Shown here: positions 20,307-31,484 of the stretch, piece after piece
Layout: each line of letters begins with the position of its first letter
Numbering within the stretch: position 1 is the first letter of the stretch
Assembly: GCA_032718475.1 (NCBI GenBank)
Contig: JAUCBJ010008450.1
Span: 62,001 to 126,000 of the forward strand
Direction of reading: 5' to 3'
Length of the DNA stretch: 64,000 nt
Origin: Nemertoderma westbladi
Lineage: Eukaryota > Xenacoelomorpha > Nemertodermatida > Nemertodermatidae
Made by a program: the position numbers and the translations under genes
Notes under the pieces: generated by a model
Told to the model about the DNA's origin: nothing
Databases searched by the model: none
The model's input: the letters and a program-made list of their open reading frames with translations, nothing else

Positions 20307-22280
20307 ATGGATAATACAAAGTTAAATATAGCAAGCTATAACTGTAATTCAATCAGGACAACACAGTCTAAAATAATCATTAATGAGTTGTACAATAGCT
20401 TTGATATTTTATTGCTCCAGGAATTGCAACTTCCTAAACAAGAGCTTTCAATTCTCTCTAATATTAATGATGAGTTTTTGGGTCAAGGGTTCTCCCAGAC
20501 TGATTATGAGTCAGGTCTACTACGTGGTAGATCAGCCGGCAGCCTAGGCTTTTGGTGGCGGAAATCTCTGGCTCATGCTATTGAAATTGTAAACTTTAAT
20601 GATCCCCATATGTGTGGTGCAATTTTAAAGTTAACAAATAAGGATAAACTACTTATAATAAATGTTTACTGACGCGACCTTATGATTGTTGTGAAAATAT
20701 AGATTTGTTCAGTGATTGTCTAGGTAAACTTAAATATCTTCTTGAAATGGAAAATTACTCACACTGTTTAATTATGGGTGACTTCAATGCAGACCCATTT
20801 AGGGAAAGGTTCCGTAAATTTTCTCAGTGGTGTAATACTTCAAATGTTACTGTAGCTGATGTTATGTATCTGCCCCGCGATAGATGTTCATGGGAGTACA
20901 TCATGGCTGGATCACGGTGTTTGCTCACCTACATGCCTAGATCTGCTAAGCGAAGTTAAGAATGTTTATTATCTTGCTATATCGGATCATATGCCAGTTA
21001 CTTTGTCGTTGAATGCGGATGTTTCACCTGCAGACAGCACTTGTGACAATAACTGTATAAATTCATTAAATTATTCTGAGTCTGATTTCAAATTCTATTC
21101 ATGGACTACAAACTTTTGAATTCCAAGAAGTCAAAATGTATATGTCACATTCCGAAATCTTACACAGTCACTCGCTATGCCAATATTAAATTATATGGTG
21201 CGAATATCGAAATCGTGGACTCTTTCAATTATCTAGGTCACATTTTGTGCTCATCCACCGATGATGACATCGACATTACCAAGCAGTTGCACTTGTATGC
21301 AAGAGCAAACTCTCTTGTGAGAAAATTTGGTAAAGCATCCATTTGTGTCAAGGTTGCGCTTTTTAGCGCTTATTTAACCCCAATTTACAGCAATAGCCTT
21401 TGGGCTTAGAGTAACTACTCACACCGTGTCCATGAAAAGACTGTGCTACTGACAACTGTGCTAGATTATTATTTAATATTCCCTATTTAACGAATGATGA
21501 ACCAACCAGTAGTGGATACATTTGGTGAGCTTAATTTACCAATGTTTTGTGATCTAATACACAAATCTGTCGCTAGGTGATATAAGAGGGTCGTGGCTTC
21601 ACCCAACAGTTTAATACGTGCTGTGTTTTCTGTTTGTAGGAATCTTGAGACGCATCTTAAAGGACACTGGCCTTGAAGATGCAGGTGATCCAGCAAATGT
21701 CATGGTTGATAGGGAGTTGTGGTGGCGCAATTTTGTTGACAAGCTGGCACATCATTCTTAAAAATGCAGCTGCAATGCAGCATGCCGATCCTAGTAGTAG
21801 GTCTTTGAGGTTTCAGGGTCCTCTTATCTGGAACTCGCTGCACAGTGACTTCTAAGCACTCAAAAACATAAATATTTTTCGATCACACCTAAAAAAACTT
21901 ACGTTTAATCAACTTGATACATAAATGAGTTCAGCTTTCACTTATTTTATTGATTAGATGGCTCAGTTCAGCTCAGTATCAGTAATAAAAAAAATAAATG
22001 CATATTTTGGCTTGATCATTAATTTATATTTACAATATTGTTATTGTTGTATCGTTGAATTATTTTTTACCATTTGGCACAGGTGGTCTTGGTCATTCGT
22101 CCATTTTAGCTACATTGCCGGTAGTATGCCCCTCTTTCCTTAGGCTCTTCAGTGGAACTCAGGCAGCACTAGCTATGCGATTTGCCTGGTTCCACTGAAT
22201 ATTATATATTTAATTGTTTAATTGTTAAACTGTTTTTATAATTAAGGAAATAAATATTCAATTCATTTTAAATATATTTG
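20307..22280 (+). pseudogene. LINE C ORF2, internally deleted
   Basis: The ATG at 20307 starts an endonuclease/exonuclease/phosphatase domain: IASYNCNSIRTTQSK, LLLQELQLPKQ, GRSAGSLGFWWRKSL, then (20760-21000) GDFNADPF and ISDHMPV. Frameshifts occur near 20672 and 20955. The reverse transcriptase core is missing; from 21101 the sequence jumps to a post-palm region (VDSFNYLGHILCS, ARANSLVRKFG). A 3' tail follows, ending near 22280 with aaataaatattcaattca. The deletion of the whole palm shows the copy is dead. Confidence 0.75.
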
Positions 22281-22424
22281 TAATATATATAATGCAGCTG
22301 CAATGCAGCATAATGATCATAGTATCAGTAGTAGTGGAATTAGATGAAGATTCGTTGTTCCTGTAATAGTAATAATATTAATATTAATCTATTGACTGAT
22401 TTAGACTGAAACTGATAATTTCAA

Positions 22425-22510
22425 GTAATTGCACCCGGCAGTGAATTCCTCCTATATGTCCAACTTACAGTACATAAATGCAAGAGAAGCAAGTGTCAAC
22501 ATTACTACTA
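22425..22510 (-). repeat. CR1/L2-type LINE 3'-end fragment
   Basis: The phrase gcacccggcagtgaattc with downstream acataaatgcaag and aagtgtcaac parallels the 3' untranslated part of the LINE at 50330-50390 (gcacgaggcagttaatac, aataagcgtcac). A similar piece lies at 24815-24920 and again near 24940. Such short 3' pieces are typical of 5'-truncated LINE copies. Confidence 0.45.
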
Positions 22511-22553
22511 CTACTAGGTCAATGGTTGTCAAGTTTCCATCAACATTAATTAG

Positions 22554-24210
22554 CATCGAGAAAATCGAATGTGTCTGTCAAAGTAAATTTCAAGGGCAGT
22601 GCCTTCTTTAGCCAAAAGTCCATCCCCTTAGCTAACTTGTAGGTGTAGCAGCTCTTTGTGGACAACATCGGATGCATGGGTACTCCTTCCTTGTGTATTT
22701 TGGCCAACTAATATATTCTAGAATTACAACTCAAATTTAAGAATGATGTTTCATGAATGATGAACATATCATTCCCAAGTTTACCCATATACGAATTCCT
22801 GAACCACTTGTTTGTTACTCTGAATCGTTTGCTCGGCAAAGGCGAAACATCGTGAGGAAATGCTTACGATCCTTGAAGGGCGAAGTTGCTCGCATCTCTA
22901 CAAAACTTGACAGACTTTACGATGTCGTTAGTACAATACTCGCACCGATAGTATGCCAGGCAGTATTCGAACACATTAGGCGAACTAATGCATCACAGAT
23001 TAAAGATAAAAACAATGACTGAGGAAAAAACTTGAAAATCTTCTACAATATAAAGAGAGTGGAAACAAGTTTACTAAGGAAAACACAGTCATTAATAGAT
23101 TGAGTAGAATTCTTTCCAATACGGAATTGGACTGTCTAAAACTGGGTTTCAATATGTCTATTGGATTTAAAAAAGTTGACTCCATGAAAGTCAAATTGAA
23201 TTGGAATGATTTTTTCAGAATTTGTTACGTCTTCAGGAGGATGACCTTAGCCCATCACAATGTATGGAACATAGAGCACTTATTAAGTCTCTTATTTTGG
23301 GCTACACTAGCCAACCTCCAGTGCATTTAAGTAACATTGAGAATACATTGCTTAATCTGTCTAAAGACACATCGATTTATGTCTGTAAATTCGATAAAGG
23401 AAATGGAACTGTAATTTTAGATAGAGAAGAATATATTCAAAAAATGAATTTAATTTTGAACGTCTCAACTAAGCTTGATAAGTATCAATGTCATCCTAGA
23501 CAAACTCGTGATACTACTTGTGTAATAGAGGATAAGTTCAATGATTCTCTAAAGTCATGTGAATTACCAGAACGTAAGTATAAACAACTTAAGGTGGTGG
23601 GAAGTCAACCTGCGAGGTTGTACGGGTTGGCGAAAATACACAAGGAAGGAGTACCCATGCATCCGATTTTGTCCGCAACGAGCTGCTACACCTACAAGTT
23701 AGCTAAGGAGATGGACTTTTGACTAAAGAAGGCACTGCCCTTGAAATTTACTTTGACAGACACATTCGATTTTCTTGATGCTCTTCAAAGATTTTGTTGG
23801 CTTTGGGGCACTTTGATAAATTGGATGGACATTTTTTCAAGTTTAATATCGTTGATTATATTCAGAAAGATGATCTCGCGATGGGTTTACCATTGGCATG
23901 CACTCTTGCTGTATTTTTCATGTTTATGCTTGAATATCGATTTGTTGAATGTGACCATGATATCCTTCCCGAGTTATATAAAAGACTCATAGATGGCTCT
24001 ATTCTCACATTTGATCCAGGAGGAAACCGACCGTCATCATTCCTAGATTTTATGAATTCATTAGGTCCTAGTGCCAAGTTCACTATGGAAACTGAGAAGG
24101 AAGGACGTCTTCCATTCCTGGATGTTTTAGTTGAATGAACACAGACTGGTTTTTCAACCGAGTGGTATACAAAGCCCACTCACACTGGACTTTATACACC
24201 TGAACAGAGT
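22554..24210 (+). mobile_element. Penelope-like element, decayed, with inverted partial copy
   Basis: The + strand frames carry Penelope-type reverse transcriptase motifs: CKFDKGNGTVILDREEYIQ (23385-23440), ARLYGLAKIHKEGVPM (23610-23660), ILSATSCYTYKLA, MGLPLACTLAVFFM (23880-23925), GRLPFLDVLVE, then FSTEWYTKPTHTGLYT near 24150-24200. The catalytic Asp pair is not clear (RLIDGSILTF). Stops occur near 23722 and 24137. Positions 22554-22711 are an inverted copy of 23627-23782. Penelope elements often sit with such partial head-to-head copies. A GIY-YIG endonuclease domain was not seen. Confidence 0.8.
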
Positions 24211-24284
24211 ATTTACTCACCCAAAATATAAATGGTCCCTCTTATTTACTTTATTTTGGCGGGTCCTGATCATATATAGCACTC

Positions 24285-24605
24285 ATTATGTGGCTGCCTA
24301 CACCTAGTAGGCCTACTTATGCAATCTGTAGGAAGCAGACAGCACACTCTACATATGTCGTTACCAGTACCGTACCGCGGACTGGACCGGTTTCACTCAT
24401 TCTGTGGCTGCCTACACCTAGTAGGCCTACTTATGCAATCTGTAGGAAGGAGACAGCACACTCTACATATGTCATTACCAGTACCGAACCAAGGACTGGA
24501 CCGGTTTCACTCATTCTGTGGCTGCATACACCTAGTAGGCCTACGTATGCAATCTGTAGGAAGCAGACAGCACACTACATATGTTGTTACTGGTACTGTA
24601 CCGTT
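24285..24605. repeat. Minisatellite, 114-bp unit, about 3 copies
   Basis: Units start at 24285, 24399 and 24513 with gtggctgcctacacctag and share taggcctac, gaagcagacagcacac and ggactggaccggtttcac. The third is shortened. Apparent open frames here are by-products of the repeat. Confidence 0.9.
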
Positions 24606-25245
24606 ACCAGTACTGGTATAATATACGATTTCTAACAAATATAACTTCGAAACTTGAAAATAATATGAACATATTCGTTTTAAATAAAGTACCTGTACTT
24701 CACTTTCAGGCTCTCGTTCACTCTCATTTCATTCTGTAGCTCGTTCATGGAAATATCCCCACTCGAGCTGGTATGATACTGTGCTACTATATTTAAATAG
24801 AATTATATTATTGACTAAATTGCACCAGGCAGTAATATTCTCACATAAATTTATAATTAAGTAATTAAGTGTCGCTATGAAGCATATACTACTACTATTT
24901 AATTAGTAACTACCTATACTAAATTTTAAGTCATTAAGTAAGGGTCGCTATGAAGCTAATACTACAGTACTGCTATTTAATAATGAAATAATAATAAACT
25001 GATTTAGTTTCATGATAATGTTAAATAACTAGTTTTTTCTGAAAATCAATATTATATGTAATTTGTAATGGAGTAGATTCAAACAGCGCACCGTATCAGA
25101 GTAGATAATGGCGTCAAGGGATGTTCAAAATCCTCCAGTATGGTATTTGGTAGTCCTTGGTATGCAGTTTACAGATACTGTATCTCATTGAAGATTAAAA
25201 GTAATTTTATTTGTCTCTTTATTAATTTACATTTATTATTTTAAG

Positions 25246-25365
25246 ATCTGCAATGAAATTACATTGTATGATGAACCCTACTTTGGCGGTAAATCAAAAA
25301 CGCTGTTTGTTTCTGGAGGGTACAAATATCTTGGGGACCTCGACCAAAAAACTTCTAGTATTCAG
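25246..25365 (+). CDS. Crystallin exon: domain 2, first Greek key (A)
   Basis: Acceptor ttattattttaag ending 25245; donor GTTAGA at 25366 (weaker). 120 bp, phase 0 at both ends. It reads NEITLYDEPYFGGKSKTLF, then GGYKYLGDLDQKTSS. The calcium motif is DQKTSS, near consensus except for Gln at the second position. It pairs with the next exon 423 bp downstream to make a full two-motif domain. Confidence 0.85.
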
Positions 25366-25788
25366 GTTAGATTTTCATAATGCAGCTCCTTTCATCTGCT
25401 ATGGAATTAATAATTGAGTAGAATGAAGAATGAGACATGAAAGAAGATTATATACTATTATTTCCGAATTTGGTAGAACAGCCACACCCCCCTGCCCCCC
25501 TCCCCCTTTTCCTTCTAAACGCCCTCCAATATTTCTGTATACTTCCAATTCTCGCTGCTGTTGGGTTCCACTAGCATTGCTATTTTCTCAACTGTGTATG
25601 CAGCGTTCTCCCTCCAATAACTCACAATTATTACACTTATGTGCAAATTTAATTTTAATCTTTGGAACTAGCGTAAGAAGTAAATACATGTTAACAAATA
25701 AATGTATAAAGAAAATAAACTAATCATATAATTGAATTTATACCACTATATTAGTATAAATACTAATGGTATTTATTTAACCTTATAG

Positions 25789-25932
25789 ATTAGGTGTGGA
25801 TCCTGGATTCTGTACACAGGAATCCTCTTCACCGGAGAATATATCATCCTCGACCCAGGTAGCTATGAACGATCCATCGATTTCGATCCTTATTTTGAAA
25901 ACAAGATACGTTCATTAAGGCCCTTACCAGAG
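25789..25932 (+). CDS. Crystallin exon: domain 2, second Greek key (B)
   Basis: Acceptor ttaaccttatag ending 25788; donor GTTAGA at 25933. 144 bp, phase 0 to phase 0. It encodes GSWILYTGILFTGEYIIL, then DPGSYERSIDF and ENKIRSLRPLP. The Trp and the Gly-Glu-Tyr turn are as expected for a B motif; the calcium loop (ENKIRS) is off consensus. In this domain the intron between motifs lies five codons before the Trp in phase 0, unlike the other domains. Confidence 0.85.
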
Positions 25933-26079
25933 GTTAGATACCATTAATTAAGTTTAAATAATCTTTACTATTTATTGTTTGATGGTGAATAAAACAATGA
26001 TGGAAAAGTATCATTGTATAATGTGGCTGACAGCCAATATGTTTTTCTACTGTATAAAACTGAAGGTTACAGAAGTCAG

Positions 26080-27074
26080 GAACTGGAGTCTTCAACCCCT
26101 AATGAAAACTCTTAATGTAATCCAAAGTACAAGATTATGCACTGGCTGGTCCTCACGGCGAAGGCAATGTCCTGCAAAGCGGAGGCGATTTTGTTCTAGT
26201 GTCAAGCTTGGGGGAATCAATGAGACACCTCCAATGTTATATAGTGTGTGGTTGGAGATGTGTGCATTTTACTTGACACAATGTACCCGGCATAGCATTC
26301 TTGTGAATGTGCCATCCAGAGATTTGGTGTCCTCAGCAGATAGAGCCCAGCATGGACTCCCATATAGGAGTACTGCAACTACTGCTGCTCTAAATAATCG
26401 GACCTTAAGTTTCCGATTAATTCTCGGTGACTTTCAAATCCTTGAAAGCCTATTCAAGGCTGCCCATGCCTTTCCCTTACGTATTCGAAGGTCCTCACCT
26501 GACTTCCGGATCCATGATCCCAGGTAACAGAAGTCATCCACATGCTCAAGCATACCATCTTTTGAGCTTATGCTCATCCGATCAGAGACTTGTTGAGGAC
26601 TTTCAAAGTTAACTGTCAAAATTTTGGTCTTTCTGGAGTTAATAAAAAGACCAACACTAGAAGCAGCATGTTCTAATGAGCTGAGGAGCCATCAGCAGTC
26701 ATCAGCAAAGTCTAGATCAGTTAGGTACTTGGCAGGATTTCCTCGACTTCTGGAGCCAGTAGCTGGAGTTATCATCACCCCATCATCATTATGATGATCT
26801 AAGGACATGCGTAGAACATAGTCAACAACAATTATGAACAGGAATGGTGCAAGTGTGTCTCCCTGGAGGACGCCCCATAACACTTCAAATGGTTCTGTGT
26901 CACCGTCAACAGTAGACACAAATGTTGTCGAACCATTGTATACTGATCTGATTGCTGCAATAATTTCATCAGGAATCCCATATAATGAAAGTATGCTGAA
27001 CATACGTGAGCGAGAGACTGAATCAAAGGCCTTGAAGAAGTCAACAAAGATAACAGCCAGATGCCTGTCTTTCT
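26080..27074 (-). mobile_element. LINE family A, 3' part of the copy split by the 6-kb LINE
   Basis: Minus-strand frames give the reverse transcriptase end: GIPDEIIAAIRSVYNGS, GVLQGDTLAPFLFIIVVDYV (26830-26880), LTDLDFADDC (26700), then DDFCYLGSW near 26540 and LLYGSPCWALS with a LDGTFTRML motif near 26330. The FADD catalytic box is present. Stops and frame changes break the frame after 26692. The 5' part continues at 33105-34830 on the other side of the insertion. Confidence 0.8.
26944..27074. repeat. 131-bp target-site duplication, left copy
   Basis: Aligns base for base with 33105-33235 with two substitutions (g/t and a/g near the right end). The two copies flank the 6,030-bp LINE exactly. 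Family A coding continues outward from each copy, so the duplication was made by the insertion. Confidence 0.85.
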
Positions 27075-27425
27075 AATAATAATAATAATAATATAATAAT
27101 AATTTCTTTATTGATCCTTAAAACCAGAGAATTTATGATAAAAAATTGCACTGGGCATTCAATGTATACACACTAAATGATTATTTGGAACAATAGCGTC
27201 AGTGTACAGGAGCAACTATGTTACTCCTATGTATGTAATACCGGAAATAAGACATGTACAGTAGATATAATAAATAAATAAAAAAAATTTAGTTGAGCAC
27301 AAATATTACTACCCCCCCCCCCCACCCCCGCTGAACCATGCAGAAACCTTGGTTTCGTTATGGAGCAGTTACCCCCCCCCCCCCCCCCCCCCCCCTCCCT
27401 CTGGCAGACAATAAAGAGCCTCCAG

Positions 27426-30400
27426 CTAAGTTACTTCTTCTCGACTGTATTTACTTAGAAATATATTTTTTAAATGTCGTTTAAAAGTTGCAAGGTTTGG
27501 TGACTTGATTACATCGATATGGAGCGAATTCCATAATTTTACCGATTTCACAATTATACTATCGTGACCAAACCTATTTTTAGATTTTGGAATAACGATA
27601 TTCCCAGTTCGTGGATTTAACCTAATATTGTTTTTTGCTAAAAACGGCAGATCCAAAGTTTTAAAAGCTTCTGTAAGCTTATGCATATATTTGTAAAAGT
27701 ATATAAGCGCATAATATTCTCGAACTGCAGAGAGTAACGGAATTTCGCCTTTCTGCCTCAACTCCGTTCCACTGCTGTCGGTAATTTTCTTCCCGAAAAT
27801 AGTGCGTAATGCGTAATTTTGTACCTTTTCAAATTTATAAAGCAGTTCCTTTGAACCATGTTTGTCATGGAGAGACACAAGCAGCTGACAACAATAATTA
27901 TGATAGGGCATAGTAAGCGTTTTATATAATTGCAATTTAGTTTTATTGGGCAATTGACCCTTTATTATTCGTAAACAAGAAATGGTAAGAGTCATTTTTT
28001 GGATCATTTTCCCTATGTAATCTTTCCAATTTAGCTCGTTATCAATGTTCACTCCCAGATATTTTACTGATGGAGATTGTGGAATAGGTTCAGGGCAGCC
28101 TACATTTAATTTTATGGATGAGAAGTCAGCTCTATTTTCTGGGCTGATTTGCTTCGGAGATAAAAGGAGAAATTCCGTTTTGTCTGGGTTCAGTTTCAAA
28201 TGAGAATCATTAAATATTTTTTGAATTTTCTGAACATTCGACTCTAACAATTTTGTAGCTTGTTCTGGATCTGAGTCAGCCACATAAATAACTGTATCAT
28301 CAGCATACTGTATAATTGAAACATTTGTCAGTTGTTCTGGAATGTTATTGGTATATAGCATGAATAATAGAGGCCCTAAAATGGTACCTTGGGGAACGCC
28401 CCTTGTTTCAGTTAGCCAATCAGAAAAAGTATTTTCTACTTTAACACGTTGCTTCCTTTTCAATAGGTAATTTTGTATGAGGTTCAGTGCAGTCGAGTGG
28501 AAGCCTAAATGTTTGAGTCTGTGATTCAAAATGTCATGATTTATAGAGTTGAAAGCTTTGCTTAGGTCTAAAAATGCGGCTGCGACAAATTTGTTGTCAT
28601 TCAAATGTTGACGCCAATTCTCAGTTAAGTAAGTAACTGCATCAACAGTAGAAAATCCTGTTCGGAAACCAAATTGTTTTGGGTATAAAAGCTTATTATC
28701 TTTGACATATTCAAGTATTTGAGAACACATAATTTTTTCAACAACTTTGGCAAAAGGAGACGTTATTGCAACTGGTCTGTAGTTCGCAGCATCAAATAGA
28801 TCACCTTTTTTATAAATTGGGGAAATATTCGACAATTTTAGATGGTCTGGGAATAAAGATTTCGTCAAACATTGATTTATTAGAAAATGCAACGGGCCCG
28901 AAATGTGAGATCGAATTTCCCTTATTATTTTTGTAGGTATTTTACAAGGTCCAGAGGACTTATTTTCATTTAATTGATCAATTCTATAGTCTACTTCTAA
29001 TAGACTCACGCATTTAAATGAAAAATGAGCTCGGTTTTGTACGGAGTCGACTGGTAGGGTATAAATGCCCATATTGGTCGACGAGCAATTAAAAAAGTTC
29101 CCTAAATTTAGAAAAGTTTCATTCATGGCATTTGATAATTGTTTTCTGTTAGTTATTAAAATACCTCTGTATTTGATACAGTTAATGGAGGCACTTTTGA
29201 TTTTATTATTTATAATTTTATTAATTATTTTCCACCTTGATTTGCTGTCCCTGGCACTCAGATATTTATTTTTTACGAAATTATTCTTTAGTTTATTGTT
29301 CAGATTATTAAACTTATTTCGCAATAATTTGTATGCTTTGTAATCGTTATCACTTTTTGTACGGCGCCAAAGTGCAAATTTTTTATATTTATTGGTTTTT
29401 AACTCATTAAGTTCATCTGTTGCCCAGTCATCTCTCATCATATTTTTATTAGGAATGACTAGTTTACGTTTCATAGGGGCATATTTATTCAGTATTTCCA
29501 CTATCTGATTTTCAAAAATCTCAAATTGTTTATTGATATCATCCTCAAGATAAAAATCATTCCAGATAATATTCTCAATTTCATTTAAAAAGGCACCTTT
29601 GTTAAAATCAGTAAAATTCCTATACTCAATCCACTCGTTGTCTTTCTTTACCATTTTATTAAATTTATGTTTAATTGATGTCACTGTGTAATCATGATCT
29701 GAGAAATCGCATAAATATACACTGCCAGTGGAATTAGAAATAGTAGTTCGATTCAGACTAGTTATTACCACGTCTAAAAGTGTGGAAGTTTTATCCGTGG
29801 TTCTAGTTGGCACTGTTGTATTTGTTAGGTACAATGTATACAAATTTAAGATGTCATTGAGAGCTGAAAGTCTCGTATTATTAACTCCTGAAGTCCCCAA
29901 AATGTTTACATTTAGGTCACCTTGGATAATTAATTTTTTATTTGGTTCCAGAATTTGTGCATTTTCAATTTCCTCTGAAAAACTGTTAAAAAAGTTAGTA
30001 TTTATTTTAATTCTAGTTCTGGGCGGACGATAAACAGTGCAAACCAAAATATCGTCTATTTCCACCCATATCGATTCTAAAACCCCGTTAGTTTTGATAT
30101 CGGGTCTAACCCTACTATTTATATGTTCTGGAACATATGTTAAGACTCCACCCCCCTTCCTTCCCCTTCTGTCTTGCCTATAAATTTTATAACCGGGAAT
30201 GGCTACTGCTTTATCGCTAATATGTTTCTTTAACCACGTTTCGGTTACAGATAAAATGCAGTTATTTGAACCCCTCAGCAAACTGCGTACATGATCGATA
30301 TTTTTAAATAAACTTCTAGCATTTATTTGAATAAAATGAAATGTTTGACTGTTAGACCGAATAAAAGATTTCAGATCTACCTGTATATCATCAATCTGAG

Positions 30401-31319
30401 GGCCAGGGTTCGGGTGGATGTCTCCAGCTAGAGCTAATAGATTGTTTACTGTGAGACTCACAATTAAAATAGAACTTATTACTACACGGACATATAATAA
30501 TGTACTTAATTTAAAACTCGAAATAATAAAACTCAAAATTAATTTGGTATTTCTAGTTTGTGTTTCTGGGCGGAAAGTATAATCACACACAGGTGGCGAA
30601 TACAACATGGTTGTAATTCGACTACTACAGTGAAATAAAATACCGGATAAAACGGTAGTGAACAAGACATATAAAACCATTGAAATAAAAACGTTTCGGC
30701 GTTTACAGTTAAAATTATTATATTTATTACTAGAGGCCCATATATAGCGACTCAGAAAAAAACAGAGAGTGAATAGTGTCACCATATAATGGTACCCTGG
30801 TGGGTGTAAAATAGCTGGTGCCATCGACTGCCCCCCAGAGAGAGCCCCAAATGTTCCTCTGTGAATACAGATTATCAGAAAAATTCCCAATATTGTTTTT
30901 AAATTAAAATACTTGAATTTTTGTGGTTGGCGTTTTTGCCGCCCTCTATACATAGTTCTTGAATTAAATTTCAACCTATCAAACCAAATATTCACAAAAA
31001 TAAAAATTAATGGAATTAAAAGTACAAAGACGCTAAATAGTAAAATCAATGTGACTATAACAGTTAAGAAATATAGTACAAGTGAAATAAAAACAAGGAT
31101 TTGTTTCCGTAGGTAGAGGACGATTACAACTAAAAGTAAAATCGCCTCTGCAAAAATTAAAATCGATGTTTGAGTGAGTATATAAATGACTTGGGGTATT
31201 ACGTTGAGGTTAGGCGAAATGGGTGGTATTACATATATCCAATTTAGAATCGCATATATGATTGTATATAGGAATAAAATTACTAAAGTAGTTACATTTA
31301 CAGTTAAGGTCGCGAACAT
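27426..31319 (-). CDS. LINE ORF2: multi-pass membrane region, 2A-like motif, endonuclease, reverse transcriptase (1,297 aa)
   Basis: An unbroken frame from an ATG at 31319. Residues 1-295 hold about seven long hydrophobic segments (for example LVILFLYTIIYAIL, AILLLVVIVLYL, LILLFSVFVLLIPLIFIFV). At about 300 comes GDIHPNPGP, a 2A-like ribosome-skipping motif in which the usual Glu is His. Residues about 325-560 form an APE-type endonuclease (QINARSL, SVTETWLKKH, GRKGGGV, GDLNVNILG, SDHDYTV). Residues about 780-1030 form the reverse transcriptase (NYRPVAITSPFAKVVEK, FLDLSKAFNS, GVPQGTILGPLLF, QYADDTVIY). Catalytic residues are intact. If 2A works, the membrane part would be released from the enzymes. 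The CR1/L2 grouping is by motif only. Confidence 0.9.
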   Translation of the reverse strand: MFATLTVNVTTLVILFLYTIIYAILNWIYVIPPISPNLNVIPQVIYILTQTSILIFAEAILLLVVIVLYLRKQILVFISLVLYFLTVIVTLILLFSVFVLLIPLIFIFVNIWFDRLKFNSRTMYRGRQKRQPQKFKYFNLKTILGIFLIICIHRGTFGALSGGQSMAPAILHPPGYHYMVTLFTLCFFLSRYIWASSNKYNNFNCKRRNVFISMVLYVLFTTVLSGILFHCSSRITTMLYSPPVCDYTFRPETQTRNTKLILSFIISSFKLSTLLYVRVVISSILIVSLTVNNLLALAGDIHPNPGPQIDDIQVDLKSFIRSNSQTFHFIQINARSLFKNIDHVRSLLRGSNNCILSVTETWLKKHISDKAVAIPGYKIYRQDRRGRKGGGVLTYVPEHINSRVRPDIKTNGVLESIWVEIDDILVCTVYRPPRTRIKINTNFFNSFSEEIENAQILEPNKKLIIQGDLNVNILGTSGVNNTRLSALNDILNLYTLYLTNTTVPTRTTDKTSTLLDVVITSLNRTTISNSTGSVYLCDFSDHDYTVTSIKHKFNKMVKKDNEWIEYRNFTDFNKGAFLNEIENIIWNDFYLEDDINKQFEIFENQIVEILNKYAPMKRKLVIPNKNMMRDDWATDELNELKTNKYKKFALWRRTKSDNDYKAYKLLRNKFNNLNNKLKNNFVKNKYLSARDSKSRWKIINKIINNKIKSASINCIKYRGILITNRKQLSNAMNETFLNLGNFFNCSSTNMGIYTLPVDSVQNRAHFSFKCVSLLEVDYRIDQLNENKSSGPCKIPTKIIREIRSHISGPLHFLINQCLTKSLFPDHLKLSNISPIYKKGDLFDAANYRPVAITSPFAKVVEKIMCSQILEYVKDNKLLYPKQFGFRTGFSTVDAVTYLTENWRQHLNDNKFVAAAFLDLSKAFNSINHDILNHRLKHLGFHSTALNLIQNYLLKRKQRVKVENTFSDWLTETRGVPQGTILGPLLFMLYTNNIPEQLTNVSIIQYADDTVIYVADSDPEQATKLLESNVQKIQKIFNDSHLKLNPDKTEFLLLSPKQISPENRADFSSIKLNVGCPEPIPQSPSVKYLGVNIDNELNWKDYIGKMIQKMTLTISCLRIIKGQLPNKTKLQLYKTLTMPYHNYCCQLLVSLHDKHGSKELLYKFEKVQNYALRTIFGKKITDSSGTELRQKGEIPLLSAVREYYALIYFYKYMHKLTEAFKTLDLPFLAKNNIRLNPRTGNIVIPKSKNRFGHDSIIVKSVKLWNSLHIDVIKSPNLATFKRHLKNIFLSKYSREEVT

Positions 31320-31484
31320 GATAGTTTGTCATTAGGAATAAAATACTAAAATTATAAAAGTGTTAAAATACCAGTTAAAGTTACATGGAAATATTAATTA
31401 CCGGTAATTAAGGTCTAGGCATCAATAGCCTGTAAAAACGTAATTAGTGCACCGATAACCCCCTTAGAAACTGCAGGACCTCCC

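Noticed and set aside
30440-31319. A separate seven-transmembrane receptor gene
   Set aside because: The hydrophobic region is in one frame with the LINE endonuclease and reverse transcriptase, and no receptor motif is visible.
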